Positions 16,231 through 24,810 of a stretch of 64,000 nt of DNA are shown here, in pieces. The position numbers were made by a program, and so were the translations under genes. How positions within the stretch are numbered: the stretch's first letter is position 1; every line of letters starts with the position of its first letter. Source of the stretch: CAYMTR01 sp964393405 (GTDB lineage: Bacteria; Bacteroidota; Bacteroidia; Bacteroidales; Prolixibacteraceae). Where the stretch lies: the NCBI GenBank assembly GCA_964393405.1, contig CAYMTR010000005.1, positions 41,197 to 105,196 of the forward strand, in the 5' to 3' direction. The notes under the pieces were generated by a model. The model saw nothing but the letters and a program-made list of their open reading frames with translations. It ran no database searches and was not told the origin of the DNA.

Positions 16231-16998
16231 ATGAGATCACACGAAGTAGATTACAAAATTATAGGAGAAGATTTACAATTAGTAGAAATTGAGCTTGACC
16301 CTAACGAAACAGTTATAGCTGAAGCCGGCACAATGCTTTATATGGAACAGGGCATTGAATTTCAGTCTAAAATGGGTGACGGCACAAATCCAAATGAAGG
16401 CTTATTTGACAAGTTGTTAAAAGGGGCAGGACGTGTGCTTACTGGCGAATCGCTATTCTTGACACACTTTACTAATGTAGGATACGGTAAAAGTCATGTG
16501 GCTTTTGCGGCTCCTTATCCCGGAACTATCATCCCTATTGATTTGATGCAATACGGTGGCAGAATAACTGTTCAGAGAAATGCCTTTTTATGTGCAGCAA
16601 TGGGAACGAAGGTTTCGGTAACGCTCAACCGTAAGCTTAGTGCAGGGTTTTTTGGTGGAGAAGGATTTATTTTACAAACACTCGAGGGCGATGGAAGAGC
16701 ATTCATTCATGCTGGAGGAGTTGTTATTGAAAAAGAACTTCAGGGAGAAACATTAAGAATAGATACAGGCTGTGTAGTAGGTTTTACATCAGGAATAGAC
16801 TTTGACATACAACAGTCGGGCAATTTAAAATCAATGGTTTTTGGTGGAGAGGGAATATTCCTGGCAACATTAAGAGGTCACGGTAAGGTTTGGTTACAAT
16901 CAATGCCTATAAGCAAGCTTATTAGAGAATTATCTACATATGGAGGAAATACACGCAAGGAAACAGGAGGTTTTCTGAATACCTTCCTTCAGGAATAA
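16231..16998 (+). CDS. AIM24/TIGR00266 family protein
   Basis: The 255-residue soluble protein matches the AIM24 family (beta-rich, tryptophan RNA-binding attenuator-like fold): VEIELDPNETVIAEAGTMLY, then GESLFLTHFTN, AAPYPGTIIPIDL, RNAFLCA and the Gly-rich FGGEGFILQTLEGDGRAFI. The cellular role of bacterial members is not known. It stands alone and ends at a long bidirectional hairpin shared with the convergent ccsBA gene. Confidence 0.9.
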   Translation: MRSHEVDYKIIGEDLQLVEIELDPNETVIAEAGTMLYMEQGIEFQSKMGDGTNPNEGLFDKLLKGAGRVLTGESLFLTHFTNVGYGKSHVAFAAPYPGTIIPIDLMQYGGRITVQRNAFLCAAMGTKVSVTLNRKLSAGFFGGEGFILQTLEGDGRAFIHAGGVVIEKELQGETLRIDTGCVVGFTSGIDFDIQQSGNLKSMVFGGEGIFLATLRGHGKVWLQSMPISKLIRELSTYGGNTRKETGGFLNTFLQE

Positions 16999-17014
16999 AA
17001 AGGATTTAAAAAAT

Positions 17015-17065
17015 AAGAATCCCGGATCAGTTTGAATACATATTCAAAACAGATCCGGGATTCTT
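17015..17065. terminator. Long bidirectional terminator hairpin
   Basis: An outer 14-bp perfect stem (AAGAATCCCGGATC at 17015-17028 with its complement at 17052-17065) encloses a second 8-bp stem (TTTGAATA 17031-17038 / TATTCAAA 17041-17048). It sits between two convergent stop codons (16998 and 17073). T-rich flanks are short, but position and stability make a two-way terminator the simplest reading. Confidence 0.8.
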
Positions 17066-17072
17066 TATGTAA

Positions 17073-19457
17073 TTATTTGGAGTTTAACCTATAGAATCTT
17101 ATTCCCGACAAGCAAGTGTAAATGACCATTACAGCAATAATTATCCAAATCCAGAATGGCATACCGGCAGAGCCAGTACCTGAATATGAGTGTATCCCAG
17201 AAAGTAAATAGTTGACGCCAAAAAAAGTCATCAGAATTGAAGAGAAAGCCCAAAATGAAGCAAGATTTGAAATAAAATCATCTTTCATTGAAGGAATAAG
17301 CCTCATGTGAGAAACAAAGGCGTAAACAAGAATACTTATCAGAGCCCAACTTTCTTTAGGATCCCAGCCCCAGTAACGCCCCCAGGATTCATTTGCCCAG
17401 ACTGCGCCAAATAACGTTCCAATGGTTAAAAGATAAAGACCAATAATCATTAATACATTATTCAAAGTACCCAAAGAACTTATCTGCCTGATTAACCGGT
17501 CGAAATCTTTCTCTTTAACAAATAAAAACAAAGACAGATTAACAAGAGAAATCAACATTACCAGACCGAAAAGAGCATATGAAGAGGTAATAACTGCAAC
17601 ATGAATACTTAGCCAGTAAGATTTTAAAACTGGTACTAAATTACCAATTGAGGGATTTATATTTATAATGTGAGCAACCATTAAAAAAGCAAAAGCAAGA
17701 ATCATTGATAAAGCAAGAAGTATGGGTTGTTTTCTGCTAAAAATAACACCTACCAGTAGACCAAAGGTTGATAAAAAGATCATTACTTCGTAGGAATTAC
17801 TTAAAGGGAAAAATCCTCCGGCAAACCATCTCATAATAATTCCTGAAAGAAGAAGAATTAAACAGCCAATTGAAATTATCTGAAAGGAAAGTAAAATCCA
17901 TTTATTAAAAACACTTGATTTAAGAATACTGACAAAAAACATGACAGTCATAATAATTCCAAACAAACCAATCCAATGTTGGAGTTTATCGAAGGGATTC
18001 AATCGGTTATAAATCAATTCAGCAATAATTCTCTTATTAGAAGGATAAACTTCGCTTCCAATATTCATCTGGTAGGTTTTAATCGAGGAAAGATAGATAT
18101 CTGCTTGTTTGAGATCCTTTGTTTCAGGATAATTAATCAATTCCTTTCTATAAAGATCGAATATGTTCTTCAGGAAAAAAGAATCATTAAAGTTAGATGT
18201 TTTCTCATAAGCATCTTCAATAGAATACCATGTATTATTTTGTGCCCCTGTAATGGGAAAAATTTTAAATGCTTTTCTTGTCAGGAATAAATCAAGAATA
18301 TTTGAGTCATCATTAACCTCAAGAATTGCTTTGTCATATTTATTTCTAGCATTAATCGGTTTAGTGAAAACAGAATCTACATAAGGCGAAATAATAAATT
18401 GATAGCTATTATCGTATAAATTAATGTATGATATCCTCTTACCATCCATCTCAAATAACTTCCTAAGCTCTTCATTTTTAATTTCCATTAAAGGATAACT
18501 CTCCCAATATTCCGGGAAAGTTAAAAGTGACAGAACAACCTGATCAGCGTTAAGTCCTCCAAGCTTTTCCTTGCCATATATTTTGCGCATAAACTCTCGG
18601 TTCAGGGTGTTCATGACTTTCATTCTACCCGATGGATCCTGAACTACAAGTTCACCAAACTTCTTAGCCTGATTTTCAGGAACTACTTTTGAATAATCAA
18701 TATCATTACTGAAGCTAAAAAGAGGGACAGCTAATAATAAAAGCAAAGGAGTTGATTTACTTAGAAGTTTCAACTGATTACGGAAAAAGGATCCAGGCAT
18801 AAAAAGAGAAATAATCATTGATAGGATAGCAATGAAATATCCGATATAAGTTATAGTCGTTCCTATTACGTCGCAAGAAGCTGTGAGTATAGTACCTTTA
18901 CGATCTTCGTCGAAAGAAGTCTGGAAGAATCTCCAACCTTTATATTTCAAAATATGATTCATAAAAATATGAAAATCAAAGTCAGATCTGTCGTCATTCC
19001 CGTATACCTTAACAAAACTCGAATAAGAGGATGGAGAATTTGACCCGGGGTATAATTCCATAACGAAATCGTGTAAGTAGATATCAAATGGAAGCTGTTT
19101 ATTTGAGCCATCTTCAAAAAAGACAATATTTGACCTTTCACCTTCCCTGATATGAACAGTACCTTCAATACCTGTGTAACGGGTAAAGAAAGCACCTATT
19201 AAAATAAAAATAAAAGCTAAATGGAATAATGGAACTGTTATCTTTCTCAAACTAAAACTAGAGTAATAAAACATACTTCCCGCTAGGTTCAACACAAGTA
19301 CCGCAATGATTAATTCAAACCATGTCGCATTATAAACAAATTTGCGAGCAACACCCGTACCAAATGATGCTTCAATAAACGTAGCTGCAATTATTGAAAG
19401 TGCGATTAGTAAAAGAATCACAGCAGTAGTTTGGAAACTAAAGAATTTTCTCTTCAT
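17073..19457 (-). CDS. ResB-CcsA fusion, cytochrome c biogenesis (System II haem lyase)
   Basis: The 794-residue membrane protein joins a ResB-like N-terminal part (helices about 10-30, 45-65 and 72-95, an exported domain, a helix near 205-225), a second periplasmic region (about 250-490), and a C-terminal CcsA part with WGWDPKESW at 696-704, the haem-handling signature. It moves haem across the inner membrane and attaches it to CxxCH motifs of c-type cytochromes. Bacteroidota normally carry this fused form. No cytochrome c gene lies in the window. The gene stands alone between the bidirectional terminator and a sugar-dehydrogenase-like gene. Confidence 0.92.
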   Translation of the reverse strand: MKRKFFSFQTTAVILLLIALSIIAATFIEASFGTGVARKFVYNATWFELIIAVLVLNLAGSMFYYSSFSLRKITVPLFHLAFIFILIGAFFTRYTGIEGTVHIREGERSNIVFFEDGSNKQLPFDIYLHDFVMELYPGSNSPSSYSSFVKVYGNDDRSDFDFHIFMNHILKYKGWRFFQTSFDEDRKGTILTASCDVIGTTITYIGYFIAILSMIISLFMPGSFFRNQLKLLSKSTPLLLLLAVPLFSFSNDIDYSKVVPENQAKKFGELVVQDPSGRMKVMNTLNREFMRKIYGKEKLGGLNADQVVLSLLTFPEYWESYPLMEIKNEELRKLFEMDGKRISYINLYDNSYQFIISPYVDSVFTKPINARNKYDKAILEVNDDSNILDLFLTRKAFKIFPITGAQNNTWYSIEDAYEKTSNFNDSFFLKNIFDLYRKELINYPETKDLKQADIYLSSIKTYQMNIGSEVYPSNKRIIAELIYNRLNPFDKLQHWIGLFGIIMTVMFFVSILKSSVFNKWILLSFQIISIGCLILLLSGIIMRWFAGGFFPLSNSYEVMIFLSTFGLLVGVIFSRKQPILLALSMILAFAFLMVAHIININPSIGNLVPVLKSYWLSIHVAVITSSYALFGLVMLISLVNLSLFLFVKEKDFDRLIRQISSLGTLNNVLMIIGLYLLTIGTLFGAVWANESWGRYWGWDPKESWALISILVYAFVSHMRLIPSMKDDFISNLASFWAFSSILMTFFGVNYLLSGIHSYSGTGSAGMPFWIWIIIAVMVIYTCLSGIRFYRLNSK

Positions 19458-19501
19458 TGTTTAAAAAATATATGATGTTTTACTAACTGACGATACTATA
19501 T

Positions 19502-20494
19502 TTATGAAATTTCTATCCACCCCTTTTTCTCAACGCTGTCAAGGATTGCATCTATTGTTTTCATGTTTCCAATAGAATCAGAAAATGGTGTTGGCACCTT
19601 GGTGTTTTCGATTACACTCTGAGCAAATAATTCAGCCTGGATAGTATACTGATTAACAGGCCCTAACAAGAATTCTTCATTTCTGTCGGGGGTAAATAAA
19701 ATTATTTTAGCAGGTTTATCATGAGGAGCGTTCACTGGAATTTCTATAACAATTCGCCCTTTTGTACCTGAAATTTCAGCACGTTGATTGTACATAAGCT
19801 GAGTTGAGCATGTAAAATTTGAAGTTTGCCCTTTCCCAAAGTCCAACATTGCAGACGTAAGCCTGTCGGTATGCATTTGATTATCATAGTCAATAATACC
19901 TACAACCCTCTTTGGCTCCTTTCCAAAGATGAAGCGAGGGAAAGAAATGCAATAACAGCCAATATCCATAAGAGCTCCACCTCCAATATTAGACCGGTTA
20001 CGTATATCTTCGGGATCGTTATTGAAATAAGAGAAAAAGGAATTCAGGTTTTTTACTTCCCCAATAATGCCACTATCAACTAGCTCCTTGGCCTTTATCC
20101 ATTGAGGGTGGAAGCGGTACATAAATGCTTCCATGACCTTCAGGTGAGGAAATTTTGCCATCTCATCTTTAAGAATCTTGGTTTCCCTAAGGTTCATACC
20201 TATAGGTTTTTCGCATAAAACATGCTTACCGGCTTCAAGTGCTTTAATTGTACAGGGAACATGTAAATGATTAGGCAGTGGGTTATAAACAATATCAATA
20301 TCCGGGTCTTCGAGAAGACTTTCATAACCTTCATAAACCTTTGGTATACCGAGAGAATTTGCTGTTTTTTCAGCACGATTGTATTCTCTGGATGCGATTG
20401 CAACTACTTCACAATTATAGGCTTTTTGAATAGCAGGAATTACTTTTTCTCTGCCAATTCTTGCGGTACTTAATATTCCCCAACGAGTTTTCAT
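19502..20494 (-). CDS. Gfo/Idh/MocA family NAD(P)-dependent oxidoreductase
   Basis: The 330-residue enzyme begins with a Rossmann domain (MKTRWGILSTARIGREKVIPA), has the family motif CEKPIGMN with the catalytic-region Lys, and MEAFMYRFHPQW and GGGALMDIGCYCISF in the C-terminal domain. Members oxidise or reduce sugars, inositols or dihydrodiols; the MEAFMYRFHPQ motif is typical of a glucose-fructose oxidoreductase/dihydrodiol dehydrogenase-like subgroup. There is no twin-arginine signal, so it is cytoplasmic. It lies downstream of a FucP-type transporter on the same strand, with its own -7 element. Confidence 0.88.
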   Translation of the reverse strand: MKTRWGILSTARIGREKVIPAIQKAYNCEVVAIASREYNRAEKTANSLGIPKVYEGYESLLEDPDIDIVYNPLPNHLHVPCTIKALEAGKHVLCEKPIGMNLRETKILKDEMAKFPHLKVMEAFMYRFHPQWIKAKELVDSGIIGEVKNLNSFFSYFNNDPEDIRNRSNIGGGALMDIGCYCISFPRFIFGKEPKRVVGIIDYDNQMHTDRLTSAMLDFGKGQTSNFTCSTQLMYNQRAEISGTKGRIVIEIPVNAPHDKPAKIILFTPDRNEEFLLGPVNQYTIQAELFAQSVIENTKVPTPFSDSIGNMKTIDAILDSVEKKGWIEIS

Positions 20495-20498
20495 CTCA

Positions 20499-20506
20499 CA
20501 AATTTA
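20499..20506 (-). promoter_or_regulatory. -7 element abutting the Gfo/Idh/MocA start codon
   Basis: On the minus strand TAAATTTG is followed by TGAG and then the ATG at 20494. It is an exact TAnnTTTG match only four bases from the start codon. No clear -33 TTTG is visible at the usual distance. If active, it would give a leaderless mRNA. Confidence 0.4.
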
Positions 20507-20567
20507 ACTTTTAGAGATCAATAATTCTAATCCCATCAGCTAACATTTGATATTTCTTAAATCACTA

Positions 20568-21791
20568 TTATGAACGCTTCAAAACTTTGTGTCCTGAAAG
20601 CGCATAATATAGAATAAAAGCAAAACAAGGGATTGGAGCCAGGAACCCGATTGACATAGAATTTGTTGCATCAGCAACTAATCCCATAAGAGGAGGAAAT
20701 ACAGCCCCTCCAACAATCGACATGATAATATATGAAGAAGCCTTTTTTGTTTTTGGTCCAAGATCCTTAATTGCCAAAGCAAAAATTGTAGGGAACATTA
20801 TCGACATAAAGAAGAAAACGCCATATAAAGCAATAATTGATGTCCACCCTAAATTCGCTGTAACAAGAGGTAATAGAAGGCAACACATTAAGGCATAAAA
20901 GAACAACATTTTTGCAGGCTTGAAAAACGACATAAGATAACTTCCTGACATTCTACCGATCATAAATAAAAAGAAGCCTATCGAAAGAAAATAAGGACCA
21001 TTTGCAACATTAAAATGAACAGGCTGGGTTTCATCAGTGACGTAATTAATTAGATAACTGAATATTCCTGTTTGTGCAGCACAATAACAAAACTGAGCAA
21101 TTACTCCCAGAACAAGATGCCGCTCTTTCAATAATGCTTTTGGAGAATCGGAAATATGTTGAATATCTTCCTCTTCTTTAATTTCAGGTAATTTTGTAAT
21201 TAAAAACAATAAAGCAACTAACAAAACAACAAAACCGATTATCATATATGGTAAGGCGAGTGATCCGAGTTTATCACCATCTCCTGAAGAGTTACTACTA
21301 TAAATCATAAGACCAAACAGAGGACCTACAGTCCAAGCAAGACCATTGAATGATTGTGAAAAATTGATCCTTCTTTCAGAAGTTTCGGGAGGGCCTAGTT
21401 TAGTAGTATAAGGATTTGCAGCAGTTTCAAGTGTGGCTAATCCGCATCCTAGAATAAAAAGAAAAATCAGAAAAAGCCAAAATGATTCAAAACCTGTTGT
21501 AGCAGCAATTAGTAAAGCACCTGCAGAGAAAAGTATCAATCCAAGAATAATACCTTTTCTATAACCAAACTTTCTCATGAAGAAACCGGCAGGAAGAGCC
21601 ATTAAAAAATAAGCAGTATACATTGAAAACTGAATCAGACCCGATTTAGCTTTAGAGATATCAAGTATCGTCTGAAAGTGTTTATTTAGAACATCAAGCA
21701 TTCCATGAGCCATTCCCCATAAAAAGAAAAGAGCAGTGATAAGAATAAAAGGTAAAAGGTTTTCTTTAGTTGTTAGTTTTTGATTCATCAT
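20568..21791 (-). CDS. FucP/GluP-type sugar:H+ symporter (MFS)
   Basis: The 407-residue protein has twelve hydrophobic helices and signatures of the fucose-galactose-glucose:H+ symporter family: ALFFLWGMAHGMLDVLNKHFQ in helix 1, AYFLMALPAGFFMRKFGYRKG in helices 2-3, and ATLETAANPYTTKLG in helix 4. It should import a neutral hexose or deoxyhexose across the inner membrane. Its neighbour is a Gfo/Idh/MocA sugar oxidoreductase, which suggests a small sugar-use unit. The specific sugar cannot be read. Confidence 0.9.
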   Translation of the reverse strand: MMNQKLTTKENLLPFILITALFFLWGMAHGMLDVLNKHFQTILDISKAKSGLIQFSMYTAYFLMALPAGFFMRKFGYRKGIILGLILFSAGALLIAATTGFESFWLFLIFLFILGCGLATLETAANPYTTKLGPPETSERRINFSQSFNGLAWTVGPLFGLMIYSSNSSGDGDKLGSLALPYMIIGFVVLLVALLFLITKLPEIKEEEDIQHISDSPKALLKERHLVLGVIAQFCYCAAQTGIFSYLINYVTDETQPVHFNVANGPYFLSIGFFLFMIGRMSGSYLMSFFKPAKMLFFYALMCCLLLPLVTANLGWTSIIALYGVFFFMSIMFPTIFALAIKDLGPKTKKASSYIIMSIVGGAVFPPLMGLVADATNSMSIGFLAPIPCFAFILYYALSGHKVLKRS

Positions 21792-22141
21792 GACGGTTTA
21801 TTATTAGTTTCGTTTATCCTGATTCTTTGGCTAGAATTCAATTGAAAATTCATTTATAGATTTGTATATATAGCTTTAAAATAAATTAATAAAACTTTCG
21901 AACCATAATTTTCAACATTTTATTGAACATACATTTAATTGAAAATTCAGTAAAACACGTACCAAGCATATAAAACATTAATAATCTGTAAAATTTGATG
22001 TAAAATTTATCCAGTGATTTTAAATGATTATTATCACATTTCCAAATAAGCTTTCACTTCTCTTCTGTATAAAAATATAAAGATACTTTTACGAACCTTT
22101 AAAATATTAGATAAAGAATTTCAAATACTAAATAATTTTTC
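21792..22141. other. Divergent regulatory region between the sugar transporter and malic enzyme
   Basis: This 350-bp AT-rich gap holds no gene I can support. A 13-bp direct repeat AATTGAAAATTCA occurs at 21840-21852 and 21937-21949 (97 bp apart), a candidate regulator site. No strict TAnnTTTG promoter is visible for either flanking gene, though TAAAATTTG-like sequence occurs near 21990. Confidence 0.35.
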
Positions 22142-24442
22142 ATGGAAAACTCGAAACGTAACGATGCGCTCAATTACCACAAAAGTGGAAGGCCGGGAAA
22201 AATACAGGTAGTTCCAACAAAGCCTCATAGTACACAAAGGGATCTTTCATTAGCATATTCACCGGGGGTTGCTATTCCTTGTCTTGAAATTGAAAAAAAT
22301 CCGCAGGATGCATATGAATATACATCAAAAGGGAATCTTGTTGCTGTAATTTCAAATGGCACAGCAGTACTTGGATTAGGAGATATTGGTGCGCTTGCCG
22401 GCAAACCTGTTATGGAGGGGAAAGGACTTCTGTTTAAAATATTTGCTGATATTGATGTTTTCGATATCGAAGTAGATGAAAAAGACCCAGAAAAATTTAT
22501 ACAAGTAGTAAAAGCCATCGCCCCTACTTTCGGAGGAATTAACCTTGAAGATATCAAAGCACCCGAATGCTTCACAATTGAAGAAAAGCTAAAGGAAGAA
22601 CTTGATATTCCAATTATGCATGATGACCAACATGGTACTGCCATCATTTCTGGGGCTGCCCTGATCAATGCTCTTGAAATAGTTGGCAAAAAGATTGAAG
22701 ATGTGAAGATTGTAGTCAATGGAGCCGGTGCTGCCGCTTCTGCATGTGCTAATCTGTACATTAAACTGGGAGCAAATCCAAAGAATTTAATAATGGTAGA
22801 TAGTAAGGGTGTTATTTCTGTTAGAAGAACAGATTTAAACAGCAGGAAGAAACCTTTTGCTACAGAAAGAGGTTGTAATACCCTTGAAGAAGCACTTCAT
22901 GACACAGACGTTTTTCTTGGATTATCTGTAAAAGATTGCCTGACAAAAGAAATGGTTCGTTCAATGGCTGCAAATCCAATAGTATTTGCTTGTGCTAATC
23001 CTGATCCTGAAATTTCATATGTTGATGCAATTGACTCAAGACCTGATATTATTTTTGCAACAGGAAGGAGTGATCATCCCAATCAGGTAAACAATGTTCT
23101 CGGATTTCCTTATATTTTCCGCGGAGCACTTGATGTTAGAGCATCTGCTATAAATGAGGAAATGAAAGTCGCTGCTGTTCATGCTATTGCTGAATTAGCT
23201 AAAGAACCCGTACCTGAAGTAGTGACATCAGCATACAATACTTCACATTTAAGCTTTGGTCGGGAATATATAATACCCAAACCCCTTGATCCAAGATTAC
23301 TTATTACAGTAGCACCAGCCGTAGCAAAAGCTGCAATAGAGAGTGGAGTTGCTCGTAAAACAGATATTAATTGGGAGGAATATTCAAATAATCTTCGCCT
23401 AAGAATGGGGCTGGATAATAAATTGATACGTGGATTAAACGATAAAGCAAAAGAAAATCCAAAGAGAGTTGTTTTCGCCGAATCAAACCACCTCAATATG
23501 CTTAAAGCAGCTTCAGTTGCAAGGGCTGAAGGTATATGCATACCTGTCCTTTTAGGGAATGAAGAACGTATTGCAAAAATCATTACAGAAAACAGCATAG
23601 ATCTGAAAGACGTGGAAATAGTCAACATGAGACATGACCGCGAAGAGGCTTGTCGTCAAAGATATGCCCGCCTATTGACACAGAAACGCCAAAGAGAAGG
23701 CATGACTTACAACGAGGCATACGAGAAAATGTTTGACAGAAACTATTTCGGCATGATGATGGTTGAAGCCGGAGACGCTGATGCTTTCATTACAGGAGTT
23801 TACACAAAATATTCTGATGCAATCAAACCTGCTATTGAAATTGTTGGAATGAGAGAGGGACTACGTCATATTGGAGGTTTAAATATTGTTACAACCAAAC
23901 TTGGCACTTTCTTTTTCGCTGATACGATGGTCAATAATCACCCTTCAAAAGATACCTTAATTGATATTGCAACACTTACTCATGAGACTGTCAAGTTGTT
24001 CAATATTGAACCTGTAATGTCTATGTTATCGTATTCAAATTTTGGAGAACGCCCGGAAGGTAGTCCGGCAATAGTACATGATGCAGTAAAATATATTCAT
24101 GAAAACAGACCCGATATTTTAATTGACGGAGAAATGCAGGTGAATTTTGCTTTAGACAAAAATTTAAGGCATGACAAATTCCCATTCTCCAAAATTGACG
24201 GAATGGATGTTAACACTCTTATTTTTCCTAACCTTAATTCAGCAAATATTTCTTATAAACTTATGCTTGAAATCGGCATGAGTGAAACGATTGGTCCAAT
24301 CCAAATGGGGTTAAATAAACCAATTCATATACTTAATGTTGAAAGTTCAGTCAGGGATATAATTAACATGGTAATTATTGCAGTTATCGATGCTCAAGTT
24401 GAAGAGCAAAAATCAAAGATTAAAACAAAAAACAAAAAGTAA
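22142..24442 (+). CDS. maeB: NADP-dependent malic enzyme fused to a phosphotransacetylase-like domain
   Basis: The 766-residue MaeB-type enzyme decarboxylates malate to pyruvate, giving NADPH. The N-terminal malic domain (about 1-430) shows LSLAYSPGVAIPC, GDIGALAGKPVMEGK and MHDDQHGTAIISGAAL (metal and substrate site), then the NAD(P)-binding VVNGAGAAASACANLY. The C-terminal part (about 435-755) is a phosphate acetyltransferase-like domain (VVFAESNHLNMLKAA, MVEAGDADAFITGV), regulatory rather than catalytic in studied MaeB proteins. Length agrees with the ~760-residue family. It is monocistronic, with a strong terminator. Confidence 0.95.
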   Translation: MENSKRNDALNYHKSGRPGKIQVVPTKPHSTQRDLSLAYSPGVAIPCLEIEKNPQDAYEYTSKGNLVAVISNGTAVLGLGDIGALAGKPVMEGKGLLFKIFADIDVFDIEVDEKDPEKFIQVVKAIAPTFGGINLEDIKAPECFTIEEKLKEELDIPIMHDDQHGTAIISGAALINALEIVGKKIEDVKIVVNGAGAAASACANLYIKLGANPKNLIMVDSKGVISVRRTDLNSRKKPFATERGCNTLEEALHDTDVFLGLSVKDCLTKEMVRSMAANPIVFACANPDPEISYVDAIDSRPDIIFATGRSDHPNQVNNVLGFPYIFRGALDVRASAINEEMKVAAVHAIAELAKEPVPEVVTSAYNTSHLSFGREYIIPKPLDPRLLITVAPAVAKAAIESGVARKTDINWEEYSNNLRLRMGLDNKLIRGLNDKAKENPKRVVFAESNHLNMLKAASVARAEGICIPVLLGNEERIAKIITENSIDLKDVEIVNMRHDREEACRQRYARLLTQKRQREGMTYNEAYEKMFDRNYFGMMMVEAGDADAFITGVYTKYSDAIKPAIEIVGMREGLRHIGGLNIVTTKLGTFFFADTMVNNHPSKDTLIDIATLTHETVKLFNIEPVMSMLSYSNFGERPEGSPAIVHDAVKYIHENRPDILIDGEMQVNFALDKNLRHDKFPFSKIDGMDVNTLIFPNLNSANISYKLMLEIGMSETIGPIQMGLNKPIHILNVESSVRDIINMVIIAVIDAQVEEQKSKIKTKNKK

Positions 24443-24474
24443 GTTTTATTTTCAATGATAATTGGAATCTAAAG

Positions 24475-24519
24475 GCCATTAGTCATGTAAAAAAATTCAT
24501 GACTAATGGCTTTTTCTTC
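24475..24519 (+). terminator. Rho-independent terminator of maeB
   Basis: A perfect 13-bp stem (GCCATTAGTCATG at 24475-24487, complement at 24498-24510) with a 10-base A-rich loop is followed by TTTTTCTTCTT. It begins 32 bases after the maeB stop. Confidence 0.9.
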
Positions 24520-24529
24520 TTGTAACTCA

Positions 24530-24748
24530 CTATTTCTTTTTACAGAAACTGCAATTCAAAGTATTTATTCCAAATAACGTGTAAAGAGGGCAAAACCTTA
24601 ATAAGCCGGTTAATACAAATACAACGGCCAAAATTATAATAACAACCCCCCATACTCCCGTTATGATTTCAGTAAAAAACAGTACTAAAAAAAGAACTGA
24701 AACTACCAATCTTATGATAGAATCTACTAGCCCAACATTTCTCTTCAT
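24530..24748 (-). CDS. DUF2892 (YgaP-type) small membrane protein
   Basis: The 72-residue protein matches DUF2892: MKRNVGLVDSIIRLVVSVLF, two hydrophobic helices (about 10-26 and 32-48), then LLRFCPLYTLFGINT and a C-terminal CSFCKKK pair. In rhodanese YgaP this module is the membrane anchor; here it stands alone, as is common in Bacteroidota. Function is unknown. The two Cys pairs could be redox-active or bind a metal. Confidence 0.85.
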   Translation of the reverse strand: MKRNVGLVDSIIRLVVSVLFLVLFFTEIITGVWGVVIIILAVVFVLTGLLRFCPLYTLFGINTLNCSFCKKK

Positions 24749-24810
24749 CTTAAATATTATTTTCAGTAGAACAATTAGGATTGAAAAATGTTTAATCTGG
24801 CATTTGTATG

